This document shows, in pieces, positions 33,684 to 44,374 of a stretch of DNA of 64,000 nt. A program made the translations under genes and the position numbers. Numbering within the stretch: position 1 is the first letter of the stretch; each line of letters starts with the position of its first letter. This DNA is from Protopterus annectens (lineage: Eukaryota; Chordata; Ceratodontiformes; Protopteridae), in contig NC_056743.1 of the NCBI RefSeq assembly GCF_019279795.1, forward strand, positions 1,779,322,549 through 1,779,386,548, read 5' to 3'. The notes below the pieces were generated by a model. It saw only the letters and a list, made by a program, of their open reading frames with translations. It was not told the origin of the DNA and made no database searches.

Positions 33684-33698
33684 ACAAATGGAAATATT
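33684..33698. repeat. Left target-site duplication of the 145-bp ribozyme insertion
   Basis: acaaatggaaatatt, identical over 15 bases to 33844-33858. Confidence 0.88.
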
Positions 33699-33843
33699 AA
33701 AAACACAAAAAACGAAGTACAACGAGCAAACACCAAAACTACTCAAAACGATTTATTGTTAGCGCTTTCGGAGAGACAAATATCTTTCCTTCTTCAGACC
33801 TTCGTTTTTTGTGTTTTTAACAGTTTGTTTTACTTTTGTGCAA
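33699..33843 (-). mobile_element. 145-bp ribozyme-bearing mini-retroposon
   Basis: A short insertion flanked by a perfect 15-bp duplication. On the minus strand it carries a hammerhead-like core about 60 bases before its 3' end, a placement like that in the PLE tails at 9806 and 14471. A perfect 21-bp inverted repeat (TTAAAAACACAAAAAAC then GAAG, and its complement) encloses most of it, overlapping the left duplication by two bases. Its primary sequence differs from PLE A, so it is probably the 3' tip of another PLE family or a non-autonomous derivative. It has no coding capacity. Confidence 0.75.
33759..33797 (-). ncRNA. Hammerhead-ribozyme-like core with a different stem II
   Basis: Minus strand: CUGAAGA, A, GGAAAGA, UAUUUG loop, UCUCUCC, GAAA, GCGC, UAA. 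Stem II pairs at six of seven positions although its sequence is unrelated to that in PLE A, which is compensatory support for a conserved fold. Stem I is also convincing: GU/AC next to the core, then an internal loop, then AAAACGA (minus strand, 33802-33808) with UCGUUUU (33745-33751). The palindromic GCGC stem III and the extra A are shared with the other four cores. Confidence 0.75.
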
Positions 33844-33858
33844 ACAAATGGAAATATT
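33844..33858. repeat. Right target-site duplication of the 145-bp ribozyme insertion
   Basis: acaaatggaaatatt. The L1 sequence continues directly after it (TCTGGAAGACTTAAACATG). Confidence 0.88.
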
Positions 33859-35042
33859 TCTGGAAGACTTAAACATGCAAAGGTTACAGGTACATGAGGC
33901 TCAATAATCAATAGTTAAGTTAGGAGTAGATGAGATAAAAAAGGTGATGTACAACCAATCTGTAGGAAGGTTGTCAGGAAGAGATGTTATTCTAGTTGAG
34001 GTTTGGAAGTTAGGAGGGAAGAAAGTGGCAAAGATATGAACGGTTTTGTTAACAGTACTTTAAAAGGAAGGAAAGCACCAACATCCTGAAAAAAAGATGT
34101 GGTAGCTGTAACACCTAAAGACAGTAAACACCCATTAGATCCAGCTTTCTATAGGACCATTTCACTTTTAAACCATGACTAAAAAGTGTTGAATTCTATT
34201 GTCACTAAAACAAATGGCAAAAGGTGTTTCCAAAACAGATATATATGGATCAATGTGATTTTCTGAAGGAGATCCAAACATCTGACAACATTAATAGAAC
34301 AATGATGATCCAGAGGGAAATGTAATGTATGAAAATACCACTGTTGTTTCCGGGTATTGATGCAAAGCATTCAACAGAGTAAGCTGGGATTTTATGAGTA
34401 GGGCAACTGAAGCCTTAGCATTTTCTGATGCAATAATAAGGTTAATAAGGAGAATATATGAGCGAATGGAGGCAAAAATCAAAATGGGAGGTTTTCTCTC
34501 TGATATGTTGTATCTGAATAAAGGAACCTGACAGGTTGTTTTCTTTCCTGTTTGTTATTTATGTCATATTAAGAAACACTGGCAAAGAAAATAAGAGACT
34601 CAGTAATTCAAGGATATAATTGGTACAGTATTAAAGAAAAGTTGGCTTTATTTGCAGATGATAATATTTTGTACCTGATGGAACCAAAAAAGGACATCTC
34701 AGTGCTGTGGAACATTCTGATGTAGTTCCAGTTTTTTTTTTCAGGCTATAAAATTAATGATAATAAAACAAATGCTATAGCTGTAAATTATGTATCCACA
34801 CATCAGTTGGTTCAGCAATACCCATATTTATGGGGACATGATAAAATGAAGTATTTAGTAGTATGGATTAAAAGGATTATGTTATGGCAGCTGAGGAGAT
34901 GTGGGAAGGGACAAAACAAAAGATAATGCAAAAACAGAGAAAATGGAAGTTCTCGCCTATGGGTATAGATAGAATGATAAAGCAGAAAAATATTCTTAGT
35001 CCATTTAGTTTTATACTCTGGTCAGGCAGATCTTTAATCAGG

Positions 35043-35358
35043 GGTGTATATTATATTCTTGAAAGCCGACAATATTGAAGCTGATATTGTCGACACGAGA
35101 ATAGCGAAAACGCACATAGAATGTGTAAATGGAAATCTCCATAAGGGGCAGATTTCCATTTACTACAATGTAGTCCGGTCTTGGGTTTGGTATATTTAAG
35201 TAGCCCGGTGTGTGGAGGGTGCAGGGGAGCTTGCCCTCTTGCCTAAACCATTAGGGTACTTTTTTCTGTTTTTGTTTTTGTTGTTTTTATAAGTTCGATG
35301 TTTGAAAACATCAACCATATGATGTCTGATGTTTTCAACCATCGATCTTATAATATAG
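35043..35358. mobile_element. Hairpin-rich ~315-bp insertion in L1
   Basis: L1 similarity breaks here. CGACAATAT (35067-35075) pairs with ATATTGTCG (35084-35092). GTAAATGGAAATCT (35125-35138) pairs perfectly with AGATTTCCATTTAC (35150-35163). 35287-35313 pairs with 35327-35353 at 25 of 27 positions. A small GCG-AAAA-CGC loop lies near 35104. Possible imperfect target duplications are AGATCTTTAATCAG (35028-35041) and AGACCTTTTAATCAG (35157 series in the right flank, 35357-35371). The edges share TATATTATA in inverted form. No family recognised. Confidence 0.6.
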
Positions 35359-35975
35359 ACCTTTTAATCAGCCAGAGAAGAAGTTGTGGGTACTAATTAA
35401 TAAACAGTTGAAGGACTTTATCTGGAAGGCAAGAGAGCAAGAATAAAATGGGAAAAGTTATTCCTTCCAATAGAAAAAAAGAAGTTTAGGATTATTTAAT
35501 TTAAAGGGGTATTTTTAGACCTACTAATTTAAGGCTGCTACACATAGCACATGCAGAAAGCTGCAATTCAAAGTGGAAGGGGATGATAATGAACAGGGGG
35601 GGGGTATAATTCAAGAAATAAGGAAAGAGTGGGATTTTGGATGCAGATCCTTAAGTTAAATAACAGCAGTCATACAGAATATTATATTCATAAAGTATCA
35701 GAAAGTATAGTAGGACCAGTACATACAGAGGAGGAATGAGGTTTAAAAGAAAACAGGACTTAAATTAGCTATGTAATATTTGACTGAAAATGATTGGGTA
35801 GATTATAAGTTATGTATAATGTTTCTAACTGGGAGTGTGTCAGTATGGTTTGTGATGTAAAATGCTTACAACTAGGATTGTGTTGGTGTGGTTTGTTTTC
35901 ATTTATATAAATGTATGTTTGCTAATGTCGCAAGTGTTGGTTTAATAAAGATGTTTCTTATTTAAAAAAGCGGCA

Positions 35976-36145
35976 AGCATTGAATAATTTATGTAATGTT
36001 GCTTAGGTTATATGATATATTGCAATATATGTGAGCTATAATGTTTGTAAAAGTGAACTTGTTAATACAGCTTGATTAATTTTATATAAATGTAAATTTG
36101 CCTATGTCACAAGTGATAATTCAATAAAGGTGTTTAAAGTATATG
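35976..36145 (+). mobile_element. L1 copy 2, 3' UTR fragment
   Basis: A short 5'-truncated L1 tail with TATAAATGTAAATTTGCC and CACAAGTGATAATTCAATAA, then AGG. It repeats the 3' end of copies 1 and 3. Confidence 0.7.
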
Positions 36146-37315
36146 AAGAACTAAGCCAAAAGTGGATTAGAGAAAGGAGATTCTGTTGATAAGGATGACT
36201 GAAATTGGGGGTACAGAGAATAGGTAGGAAAGGCATGGAATTTACAGGAGAAAGCTGTCATAGAAACCAAGGTATTGATAACAAATAATTAGACAGGAAA
36301 AGCTACCAGAATAGGAAGAGGCCAAGAAACCATTTAGACTGCAGGCTAGAGATTGCCTTCATTATCAAGGATTGATATCAGAATATAGACAAAGAGATAG
36401 GGATAGTGGAATCCTAAATGAAAGACCTGCACTGTTTGAGTTTTTAGTTAAATCTAGAACAGAAGCTGCTGTTAAAAATAATAATTAGTAGGACATATAA
36501 AATGTTGCACAATAGCTATAGGAATCAATCAGAGGAGGTTGGAAAAGATTGGGAAGAAGAGACTACATAAGCAATTCACAAAGAAACAGTGGGAAGACAT
36601 ATGTATGACTCCAAATATGCAACTAAATCTAGAAGATTTAGGATTTTTGTCTGGAAGTGTTTGCACAGGTGCATATGTACCTTAAGCAGCCTCCAAAGAA
36701 TTTGTTCTCAGTTTGATGGCAAATGTTGGAGGTGTAATGGACAAGAAATGGTACCTGGGAACATATGTTTTCAGAGTGGAATTAGTTGTCAGACTTTAAA
36801 AATTCCCTACAGAGTACTCTGTCAGAAATACTGGGTGAGCAAATGAGTGTAGCTAAGGAAAGGATTTTCTTCTGAACTGGGATACAGGATCTGAATTAGT
36901 TAGACATATTAAGGCCTTGTATAGTTTAATTCTGGTGGCTGCTAAAAAAAGCAATTACTCGAAAATAGAAATTAAACTCCAAACCAACCATATTTGCAAT
37001 AGTGAATATTGTAACAGAGATATAAGAATAGGAAGTTGTGTCTCCAGAAAAGAGTAGGAGTAAATTACATAGAAAAATAGGAATTGTGGGTTCAATACAT
37101 GCAGAATGATGTTTTGGAGGAGAAATGAGGTTTAAGAGAAGGCAGGAGTTGAACAGCTTATGTTATATTTGTGTGATTATATTGTATAGAACAATATATG
37201 TGATGTATAATACTTGTAAATGTGAAGTTGTTAATATGGTTATATTGTTTTTATATAACTATAAGTTTGCTTATATCACAAGTGATAATTCAATAAAAGT
37301 GCTAAAAAAACAGTG
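36146..37315 (+). mobile_element. L1 copy 3, ORF2 C-terminus and 3' UTR
   Basis: 5'-truncated plus-strand L1. The region near 36715-36760 codes for QMLEV/CWRCNGQE, the CWRC zinc-knuckle-like motif near the L1 ORF2 C-terminus, followed by the 3' UTR with CACAAGTGATAATTCAATAA and a short A-run near 37301. Many stops. Confidence 0.7.
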
Positions 37316-37825
37316 ACCAGATTTCTCATTTCCCCAAACATGTTGTGTAATCTGCAAGTATGTGCTCTATAATATCTGTTATAAGCTTTAATCTGTGGTA
37401 TAAACAATTAATACATTCTGTAGAGTGCGGGCTTAGATAGGGAGTTGTTTGATTTCGGTAATGTATAACTGCTATGACTGTGTCACAGCAGAATGATAGG
37501 TAGGTATGGCTTAATCAACAGATGTGATATGAAAACATATGGGTAGCACTTACATGGCTACATGACTGTGATCCCTCCAACTCCTTCTAGGTGAGACGTA
37601 TGGATTCCAACCTAACAATGAAGTCATCAAGTGTGTGCTTTCTGACATCTCCAACATCATTTGTTAATGTCACAGGCTAGGTTGATATCCCTGGAGTGAG
37701 TGACTCTAATCCCATTTGATTTACAAATGTGCATCAGCAGTTAATACATATCAGCAGTCAATACACAGTACTACATAGATTGTGGGTTTAAATACTCAGG
37801 ATATCTTAATCTGGCAATGTCTGAG

Positions 37826-37830
<5 letters not shown>
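37316..37830. other. Unassigned spacer
   Basis: No recognisable feature. Confidence 0.35.

Positions 37831-37917
<87 letters not shown>
37831..37917. repeat. Long TA microsatellite
   Basis: About 43 uninterrupted TA units. Confidence 0.97.
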
Positions 37918-37920
<3 letters not shown>

Positions 37921-38660
37921 AAACAATGCTGATGGACAGGGTGGGCTTACTCATGATAAGAGAGATGACTCACACTTGTGTGAACTCTGACATGGCTTAA
38001 GGATTTTGAACCCAAGAAACACATTTTAAGGGAGCAATAACCATTCAAATGCACTGTTGATGTATTCCCTTCAAGTGTGCTCTTTATGTCACATCTGATA
38101 TGATTTTTCTCTGTGGTATCAGCAGTTAATTCAGTTCTATGGAATATAGGCAAGTATTTGAATCTGGTAAGGTTTAATAACTCAGTGTATAAGAGAATGC
38201 TAACAGGCAAGATTGACTTCTCTAAGATAATTGATGTTTACAATTTCACTTAATGGAAACATTTATAATTGGAGAGATTAAAGACTTACATTTCTACTCC
38301 TTTGGGAGCCATAACATTCAAACACGATGCTCCATTTATCCCTTAAAGTGTGCGTGTTTTTGACAACTGAGATATGATTTCTTCTATGGCATCATAAGTT
38401 AATGCACAAGATAAGAGGATCTTGATGTCCATTGCATATGTTCAAATCCAGTAGTGTGGGCTTTTTGTTACTTTTTTCACAAGATAGTATTAGTAGGCAA
38501 GAATGGATTATTTAACAGATCTTGAAGTGTATCAAGCTACATAATGGTCACATTGTATCATTGGACCTGTGTTATGACATTTTGTTATGGTTGTTGGATG
38601 GGTGGATGATGCTCATCCAGTAATTGTTGCACTTCCTTAGGAACATGCCAAATATTTAAA
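37918..38660. other. Unassigned spacer
   Basis: No named feature. The minus frame at 38210-37947 has no recognisable domain. Confidence 0.35.
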
Positions 38661-38664
38661 TCAG

Positions 38665-41455
38665 AAATTGCACTCCCTGGAAGCACTCCTCCCCTGGAGG
38701 ACGATGACATCTGTGCAGTCACAGAAACATGATTCAGGGCTGCAAAGAGTACTCCGGCCTTGAAAGGCTACAATACCTTCCACACCTTCAGACTGCAAAG
38801 TGAACATGTGAGAACCAAAGGAGGAGGAGGATCCATCTTCATCAAAGATAAATACACCTCTAGACTGGTTAGACAGGAAAACTCCATGGAGTTACTCCAA
38901 GTTCAACAAACTGTGAGGAAGACCCCCTTTCAAGTCAACATTAGCTATAGGCCCCCTTCAATAAACCATGATACACATGCTGCTTATTTAGGCCTACTTG
39001 AGTCAATCAAATTACAACCAAACACTCTAGTCATGGGAGATTTTAACTATCCCTCCAATGTCTGGGAAACTTAAACAAGTACAAACACACTCGCACAAAG
39101 GTTCCTGAACTTTGTTAACACTAATTCCTTGGAAGAAATAGTATGCAACCCACAATGGCCTCAAATATTCTTGATCTGGTCCTCACCAACATGGGCGACT
39201 GTTGCACCACCACAAGTATAGGACCCTCACTGGTTAAATCTGATCATGAATCAGTAACATTAGAAGTAGCTATAACACCTGAACCCCTCTTAGATAAAAT
39301 CAGGCTAAACATTTTCACCAAAGCTAATTATACCCTCCTAAAGGATTGCATAAATAATTTCTAAGTTCCTGTTCCTAGAGATGGCCTTGACAACTATATT
39401 AATGCATACAACAATGCCTCATCCAATCACTTATACAAATGTATTGACACTGCTGTACCTGTACCTGATAGGATCAAAACACGATCCCCAAGCAAAAAAA
39501 ACAAGCCTCCCTGGTAGACATCTAGCATTAATAAGTTATTCAACATGAGAAAGAAGTTGCTGTCTAAGAATAAAAAGGAGACGTCCCAGCACTGGACAAA
39601 CACTCTCTTCTGCCTGAACAAACAAATAAGATGATTTGTAAAATCCTCTAAGGGCAACTTTGAAAACAATTTAGCAACCTAAATGGTAGGACCCAGACAT
39701 GTGCTGAGCTAGCTGTGGATGGCATCACACACACACTGATCCTGTGAAAACAGCTAACCTATTAGCTGACAGGTTTGGCAAATATTTAACACCCCCCCTT
39801 CCCCTCCAAACATTACACAAAGCATTCCTTCTACATCTTCACCACCTTACATCTGCAAAGAGCAACTAATTAATGCTCTCTCCAAGGCCAAAATCACAGC
39901 CTCTGTGGGACCAGATGGCATCCCAGGTAGTGTTTTAAATGGCCTAAAACATGAGTTAACAACTCCATTAGGTGCTCTCTTCAACACAGCCTGAATACTG
40001 GTGTTGTCCCAGTTGAATGGAAAACAGTAACCATCATTCCTCTTCATAAAGGCAGTACAGCAACAGACCCTGGGAACTACAGACCCTTAAGCCTAACCAG
40101 CCTTATCTATAAGGCCATGGAACCAATCATCACCTTATCCAGTTTGGTTTTGTCAAAGGCAGGTCATGCCTGTTAAACCTGGTGGATTTATTCAAAAATG
40201 TCACCAGAGCCATAGATGAAGGCAAATCTGTGCATTGTGTACCTTGACTTAGCCAAGGTCTTCAGCACAAACCCACATTCAGACATCATTGATAAACTCT
40301 CCCATTTGAATATAAACTCTTATGTCATCAGGTGAGTTGCTAACTGGCTCACTGATAGATCACACTCAGTAAAAGTTGGGCATCTTACCTCAACCAGCAA
40401 ACCTGTCATCAGGGGGTTCCATAGAGGTCAGTGATCGGTCCCCTGGAATATACTTCTCAGAAGTTAGAACAATACAGAGGGGCTGTGGCTGATTAAGTTT
40501 TCTGATGACTGCAACTTAAGTGCAATCATTGAATCCACAAACAATGTCAGTATACTTCAAGAGGGACTTACACAAACCAATGATTGGTGCCAAAGCCATG
40601 GACTCAAACTTGGTGCTAAAAAATGCATTATCGTCCCCTTTGGTAAACATGTTATCCCTACAGACTATCATATAAATAATAATACCCTAAGTAACAACTC
40701 AGTAGTCAGATACTTGAGAAGGCAAGTTGACTGCAGCCTAAACTTTGACCACCAAGTGTCTACTGTGGTAAGGAAAGCATTCTACATTGCAAAGGCATTG
40801 CCTCAAGAGTGAAAGAAGTTATAACTCACTTGTACTCGAGCCTTATCAGGCCAATAACTGAGTACAATGCTCCCTTTGGTATGTACCTTACAAGACACCT
40901 GCAGCAACTTGAGAGACCTCAGAGATTTCTAACCAGAAAAATTCAGGGTCTCCAGCACATCATCCATTGACAGACTGAAGTTACTGTCACTGTACTCAGT
41001 AGCATACAGACTACTTAGGGGAGATGTGTGCCTGGCTTACAGTGCAATCTTGGATCCAAACCTAATGGAAATGCTGCACATCCAAAAGTCAAATGGGACA
41101 AGGGCTATCTGTTCCAGGGATCTTAACCTGGCCTTCCACATAAATACAGCCTGCTGGAAAGACAGATATGTCTGTCAGAGGTTGCCAGTTCACTGGAATA
41201 GGCAACCAGGTCACATCAAACAGAGCCCTGCTATGACCCTGTTTAAGTGTAGCCTGGATGAATGGATGGGAAACCGTAAATTCCTGCCAGGAATTTTACC
41301 TATGACACTCCTAGATATGGGCAGTCATTGCTAACTAAGATCTCAAGTTTTGGCAAGATCCTTTATATTGTGTTTCTCTAGTATTATATTGGGTACACAC
41401 GGCTTGGCTTATAAAGACCTTCGTGTCAGTTGCCCACTAACCACCTATGAATCTT
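38665..41455 (+). mobile_element. CR1 LINE copy 2, 5'-truncated, plus strand
   Basis: Starts at the endonuclease (DICAVTET near 38710). It continues through 38760-39074 (GGGGSIFIKDKYTS, ISYRPPS, TLVMGDFNYP with the GDFN motif) and 39143-39364 (ILDLVLTNMGDCC, and SDHESV with the catalytic SDH). The RT lies at about 39880-40640 (ASVGPDGIPG, FVKGRSCLLNLVDLF, and FSDDCNLSAII in place of FADD). The C-terminal domain is at 40850-41334 (EYNAPFGMYLTRHLQQLERP, CWKDRYVCQRLPVHWNRQPG, LDEWMGNRKFLPG). The SGNH and N-terminal regions are missing. Frameshifts are numerous in the RT. It ends near CCTATGAATC. Confidence 0.85.
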
Positions 41456-42027
41456 TAAACCTATATAATAATGCATGTATTATATTACTGTTTGCATGAC
41501 AGTTTGCACAGAGTACCATAAGAAATCAATGGTGGGGAATATTTTTTTTTCATTTGTATTTGCTTCCAGCAGCATGGCTCTACTGACTGTCGCTCAATGT
41601 AAGCCATGGCCAATGCACAGAGTACACCAACATTGTTATGAGCCAGTTTGTTACTGTTGTCTATAAACTTCAGGCATTTTCCACAGTTCACTAACAACCT
41701 GATTGTGATGTTGTAACTGTGTGGTATGTTGCATACAGGGATATCAGGAATTGTTGCAAAACCCTCAATTCAGTAGGCATTTTCCAACATGATATTAAAA
41801 AATCCTTCAGAAGTGTACTTTGTCATAGTTTTTAACTGTGTATGTGTGGCAGCAGCAGGTAAAACACATGTAGCATGATGCTTACATAGGTACACACATT
41901 TTCCACTACCATCACATTATACTTTGAAGCAGTGCATGCAGCGGTTGTCCTTACACATGATATCAGGCACACTCAATCACTTCTTCCAGGAGGTACCTGT
42001 CATGAGTGGTCTCGCTGTCACATTTTT
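41456..42027. other. Unassigned spacer
   Basis: Between CR1 copies 2 and 3. No named feature. Confidence 0.35.
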
Positions 42028-43140
42028 CATAAGTTCATAGGTTCATAGGAGGTCACTAGGCTAATGGTCCTAGGGCCTTTACAAGCCTAGGGTCATTGTT
42101 TCATAGGTGTGTACTAGACTAATGGCCCTGGAGCCTTTACAAGCCTAGCCCATAGGATTACCCTGTCATTGTGCCACCCAACCTAGCCAAGTAAAAAAAC
42201 TGTGTACTCTAATTGACCATATTTAGATGGTCATTGTTAACAGAGTGATTCTATGATCAGCACAGAATAACACTGTGCATGTGGGACATAGGTGCCACCC
42301 CTGGGTTAAATTTAAGATCACTCATCCAATTGTCAAGGTTGTGCTTAAATAGGGTCATTGAGGAGCTCTGCTTCATGTGAAATGGGAACTTACTCCAGAA
42401 GAGTGCCATTCTCTGGGAAATATATCTGTCTCTCCAACATGTTTTGTTATGTCACAAGCTAGGGTGAGATCTCTGAAATGAGTGACTCTTGTCACATTTG
42501 ATTTGTGGATTTGCAGCATTTCCATTAGGGCATACTCAGAGATACAGAGTATAGTGACAGAGCCTTCAGTCTTTTCATGTAATTCATATTTTGAAGGCCC
42601 TGGATTCTCTTGGTTAGAAACCTCTGTGGTCTCTCCAGTTGCTGCAGATGTCTGGTGAAATACATACAGAAGGGAGCATTGTATTCAATTAGTGGTCTGA
42701 TAAGGGTCAAGTACAGTGGAGTTATAACCTCCTTAGTCTTGGATGCAATGCCCTTATTTATGAGATGCAGAATGTAGAAGGTGTTCCTTACCACTAGGGG
42801 GATATGTGAGCTAAGTTTAGATTACTATCACCTGTGTTCCCATGTCTTGCACCACTGAGTTTGACCTTAGAGGGATTCTATTTATATCATAATTTGCAGG
42901 GGCTATTTCTTTGCCAAAGGGAATAATGAGGCATTTTTTTACATTTAGTTTTAGTCCATGACTTTGGCAGTAATCATTTGTCTGCGCCTGCCCCTTTTGT
43001 TATATGTTGACATCACTGGGAGACTCAATGATTGTGCCCAGTTTGCAGTCATCTTTCATCTGGACCTCAGAGAAATAGATTCCAAACAGTAGAGGGCCTA
43101 GAACAGATCCTTGTGGTACTCCACTGGTAAACTGGTGTAC
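42028..43140 (-). mobile_element. CR1 LINE copy 3, 3' part only, minus strand
   Basis: Begins with the 3' terminal microsatellite (minus strand CCTATGAACCTATGAACTTA). It contains the C-terminal domain (42794-42525, with PLIEYNAPFCMYFTRHLQQL) and RT motifs back to GVPQG-like codons near 43120, where it is 5'-truncated. A segment near 42110-42180 repeats the GTGTACTAGACTAATGGCCC words of its own 3' UTR, suggesting a partial internal duplication. Confidence 0.8.
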
Positions 43141-44227
43141 TGGTAGATGTGGACTTGGAATAAGCATCTTCACTGGTTCTTTTGAATTTTGTTGAGTTTT
43201 TATTTTTTTTCAGGTTTTAGCTCCTGGTATTTGGGCCCTGCATCTGAGCAGGTTTCTGCTTGCTTGTACTGAAATGAACGGAGGTGGGCTACCAGCCACA
43301 ATTCTGAGCTAAGATACCAGATGACTAGAGGCTTCTGAGCTTCCAAAACCATAAGATGCGCATATTTTTTTTTTTGCTTATTTATACTAGTTACTGCACT
43401 TTTTATTGCCTGCCACATACTTTTATACTGTATTTATTTATTGTCTACTAAGCTACACTGTTATACTGCAATTGCCTGCTACATTGTGCCCATAAAATCA
43501 ATTGTTATTGTTGTTTTCACTATTTAGCAAGCTTTTTTCTGTTGTTTCCACTGTTTGTTAAGTATTTACTGGTATTTTTCACTGTTTTAAAGCTATCTGT
43601 TATGTTCTGCTTCCTCTGGTTTTCCCACCAAGCAGTACTTAATTAACTGATCTGTTAACTAACTACTTAAATCATTCCTTAGAGCCTCCTGGTTGATTTT
43701 CTGCTGGATTAAACATTTTTTCAGTGTTTCACTGCTATTTTTCTGCTGTGTTGAATATTCTCTAGTGTTTTCCACTGAAACTAAAGTAGCTAGTAGCTGC
43801 AACACAGTCCAGATCCAGGGCCACTGCTTCTGGAGCTGTTCGTAGTGGTCTGTCTGTTTGTTCTGAGCATGTTTTTCAGGTCATCTTGGATTGGAAGGGG
43901 CCTATCTGCACTTTTTGAGAGAATTATGTTTTACTGGCACTTGACTGGTAAAGGGAGACTGGTCTAGGGCTTAGAATAAGCATCCTCATGGGTACTTTTG
44001 AATTTTGTTAGTTTTATTTTCCCAAGTTTTAGCTTCTGGCATTTAGGCCCTGCATTTGAGCAGATTTCTGCTTGTTTATGCATTGCTCACTACTGCGCAA
44101 TTGTGTGCAAAAGCCAGCCAATTAAATTCAACAAATTTTCACTTAAAACCCTGGCAGAAATATCCATTCATCAAATACAAATACAAAAAAACTGAGCTTT
44201 AGAAAAAAAAAAAACGAAATGGAGCCA
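43141..44227. repeat. Spacer with a ~110-bp direct repeat
   Basis: 43155-43265 and 43973-44080 are similar (GAATAAGCATCYTCA, ACTTTTGAATTTTGTT, TTTTAGCTYCTGGYATTTRG, GCAGRTTTCTGCTTG). They bracket about 700 bases of T-rich sequence with no gene. This may be a truncated element with long direct repeats or a local duplication. Confidence 0.55.
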
Positions 44228-44374
44228 CAGCAGATGGACTGCAAAGAAGAGTTTACTGATGCTTCTAGTACCTCTGCTATTGCCTTCAAGGAATGATTTT
44301 ACATCACCATCCAGTCGTTTTTATACATGTGAAACAAGAACCAATGAACACATAATCATTCAATTAAAGTGTTC
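44228..44374 (+). repeat. Left inverted terminal repeat of the second PLE
   Basis: Starts CAGCAGATGGACTGCAAAG and ends CAATTAAAGTGTTC. Same length as its partner at 46243-46389. Confidence 0.88.

Larger units (their letters stand above)
32290..35975 (+). mobile_element. L1-clade LINE copy 1, decayed, with three insertions
   Basis: Plus-strand L1 ORF2 fragments in many frames: endonuclease start SWNVNGL and a QETH-like word near 32385; LGGDLN-like at 32692; 32749-32994 with YFPRYTNWVRLERNYIS and FADHAPI; an RT start near 33925; SWDFMSRA near 34385; LALFADDNILYL near 34645 (the catalytic FADD is retained); SGYKIND near 34742; and LKDFIWKARE near 35410. The 3' end has AATAAAG near 35946. The C-terminal zinc-knuckle part seems deleted compared with copy 3. 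It is interrupted at about 33000-33670, 33699-33843 and 35043-35358 by unrelated insertions. Non-functional. Confidence 0.78.
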
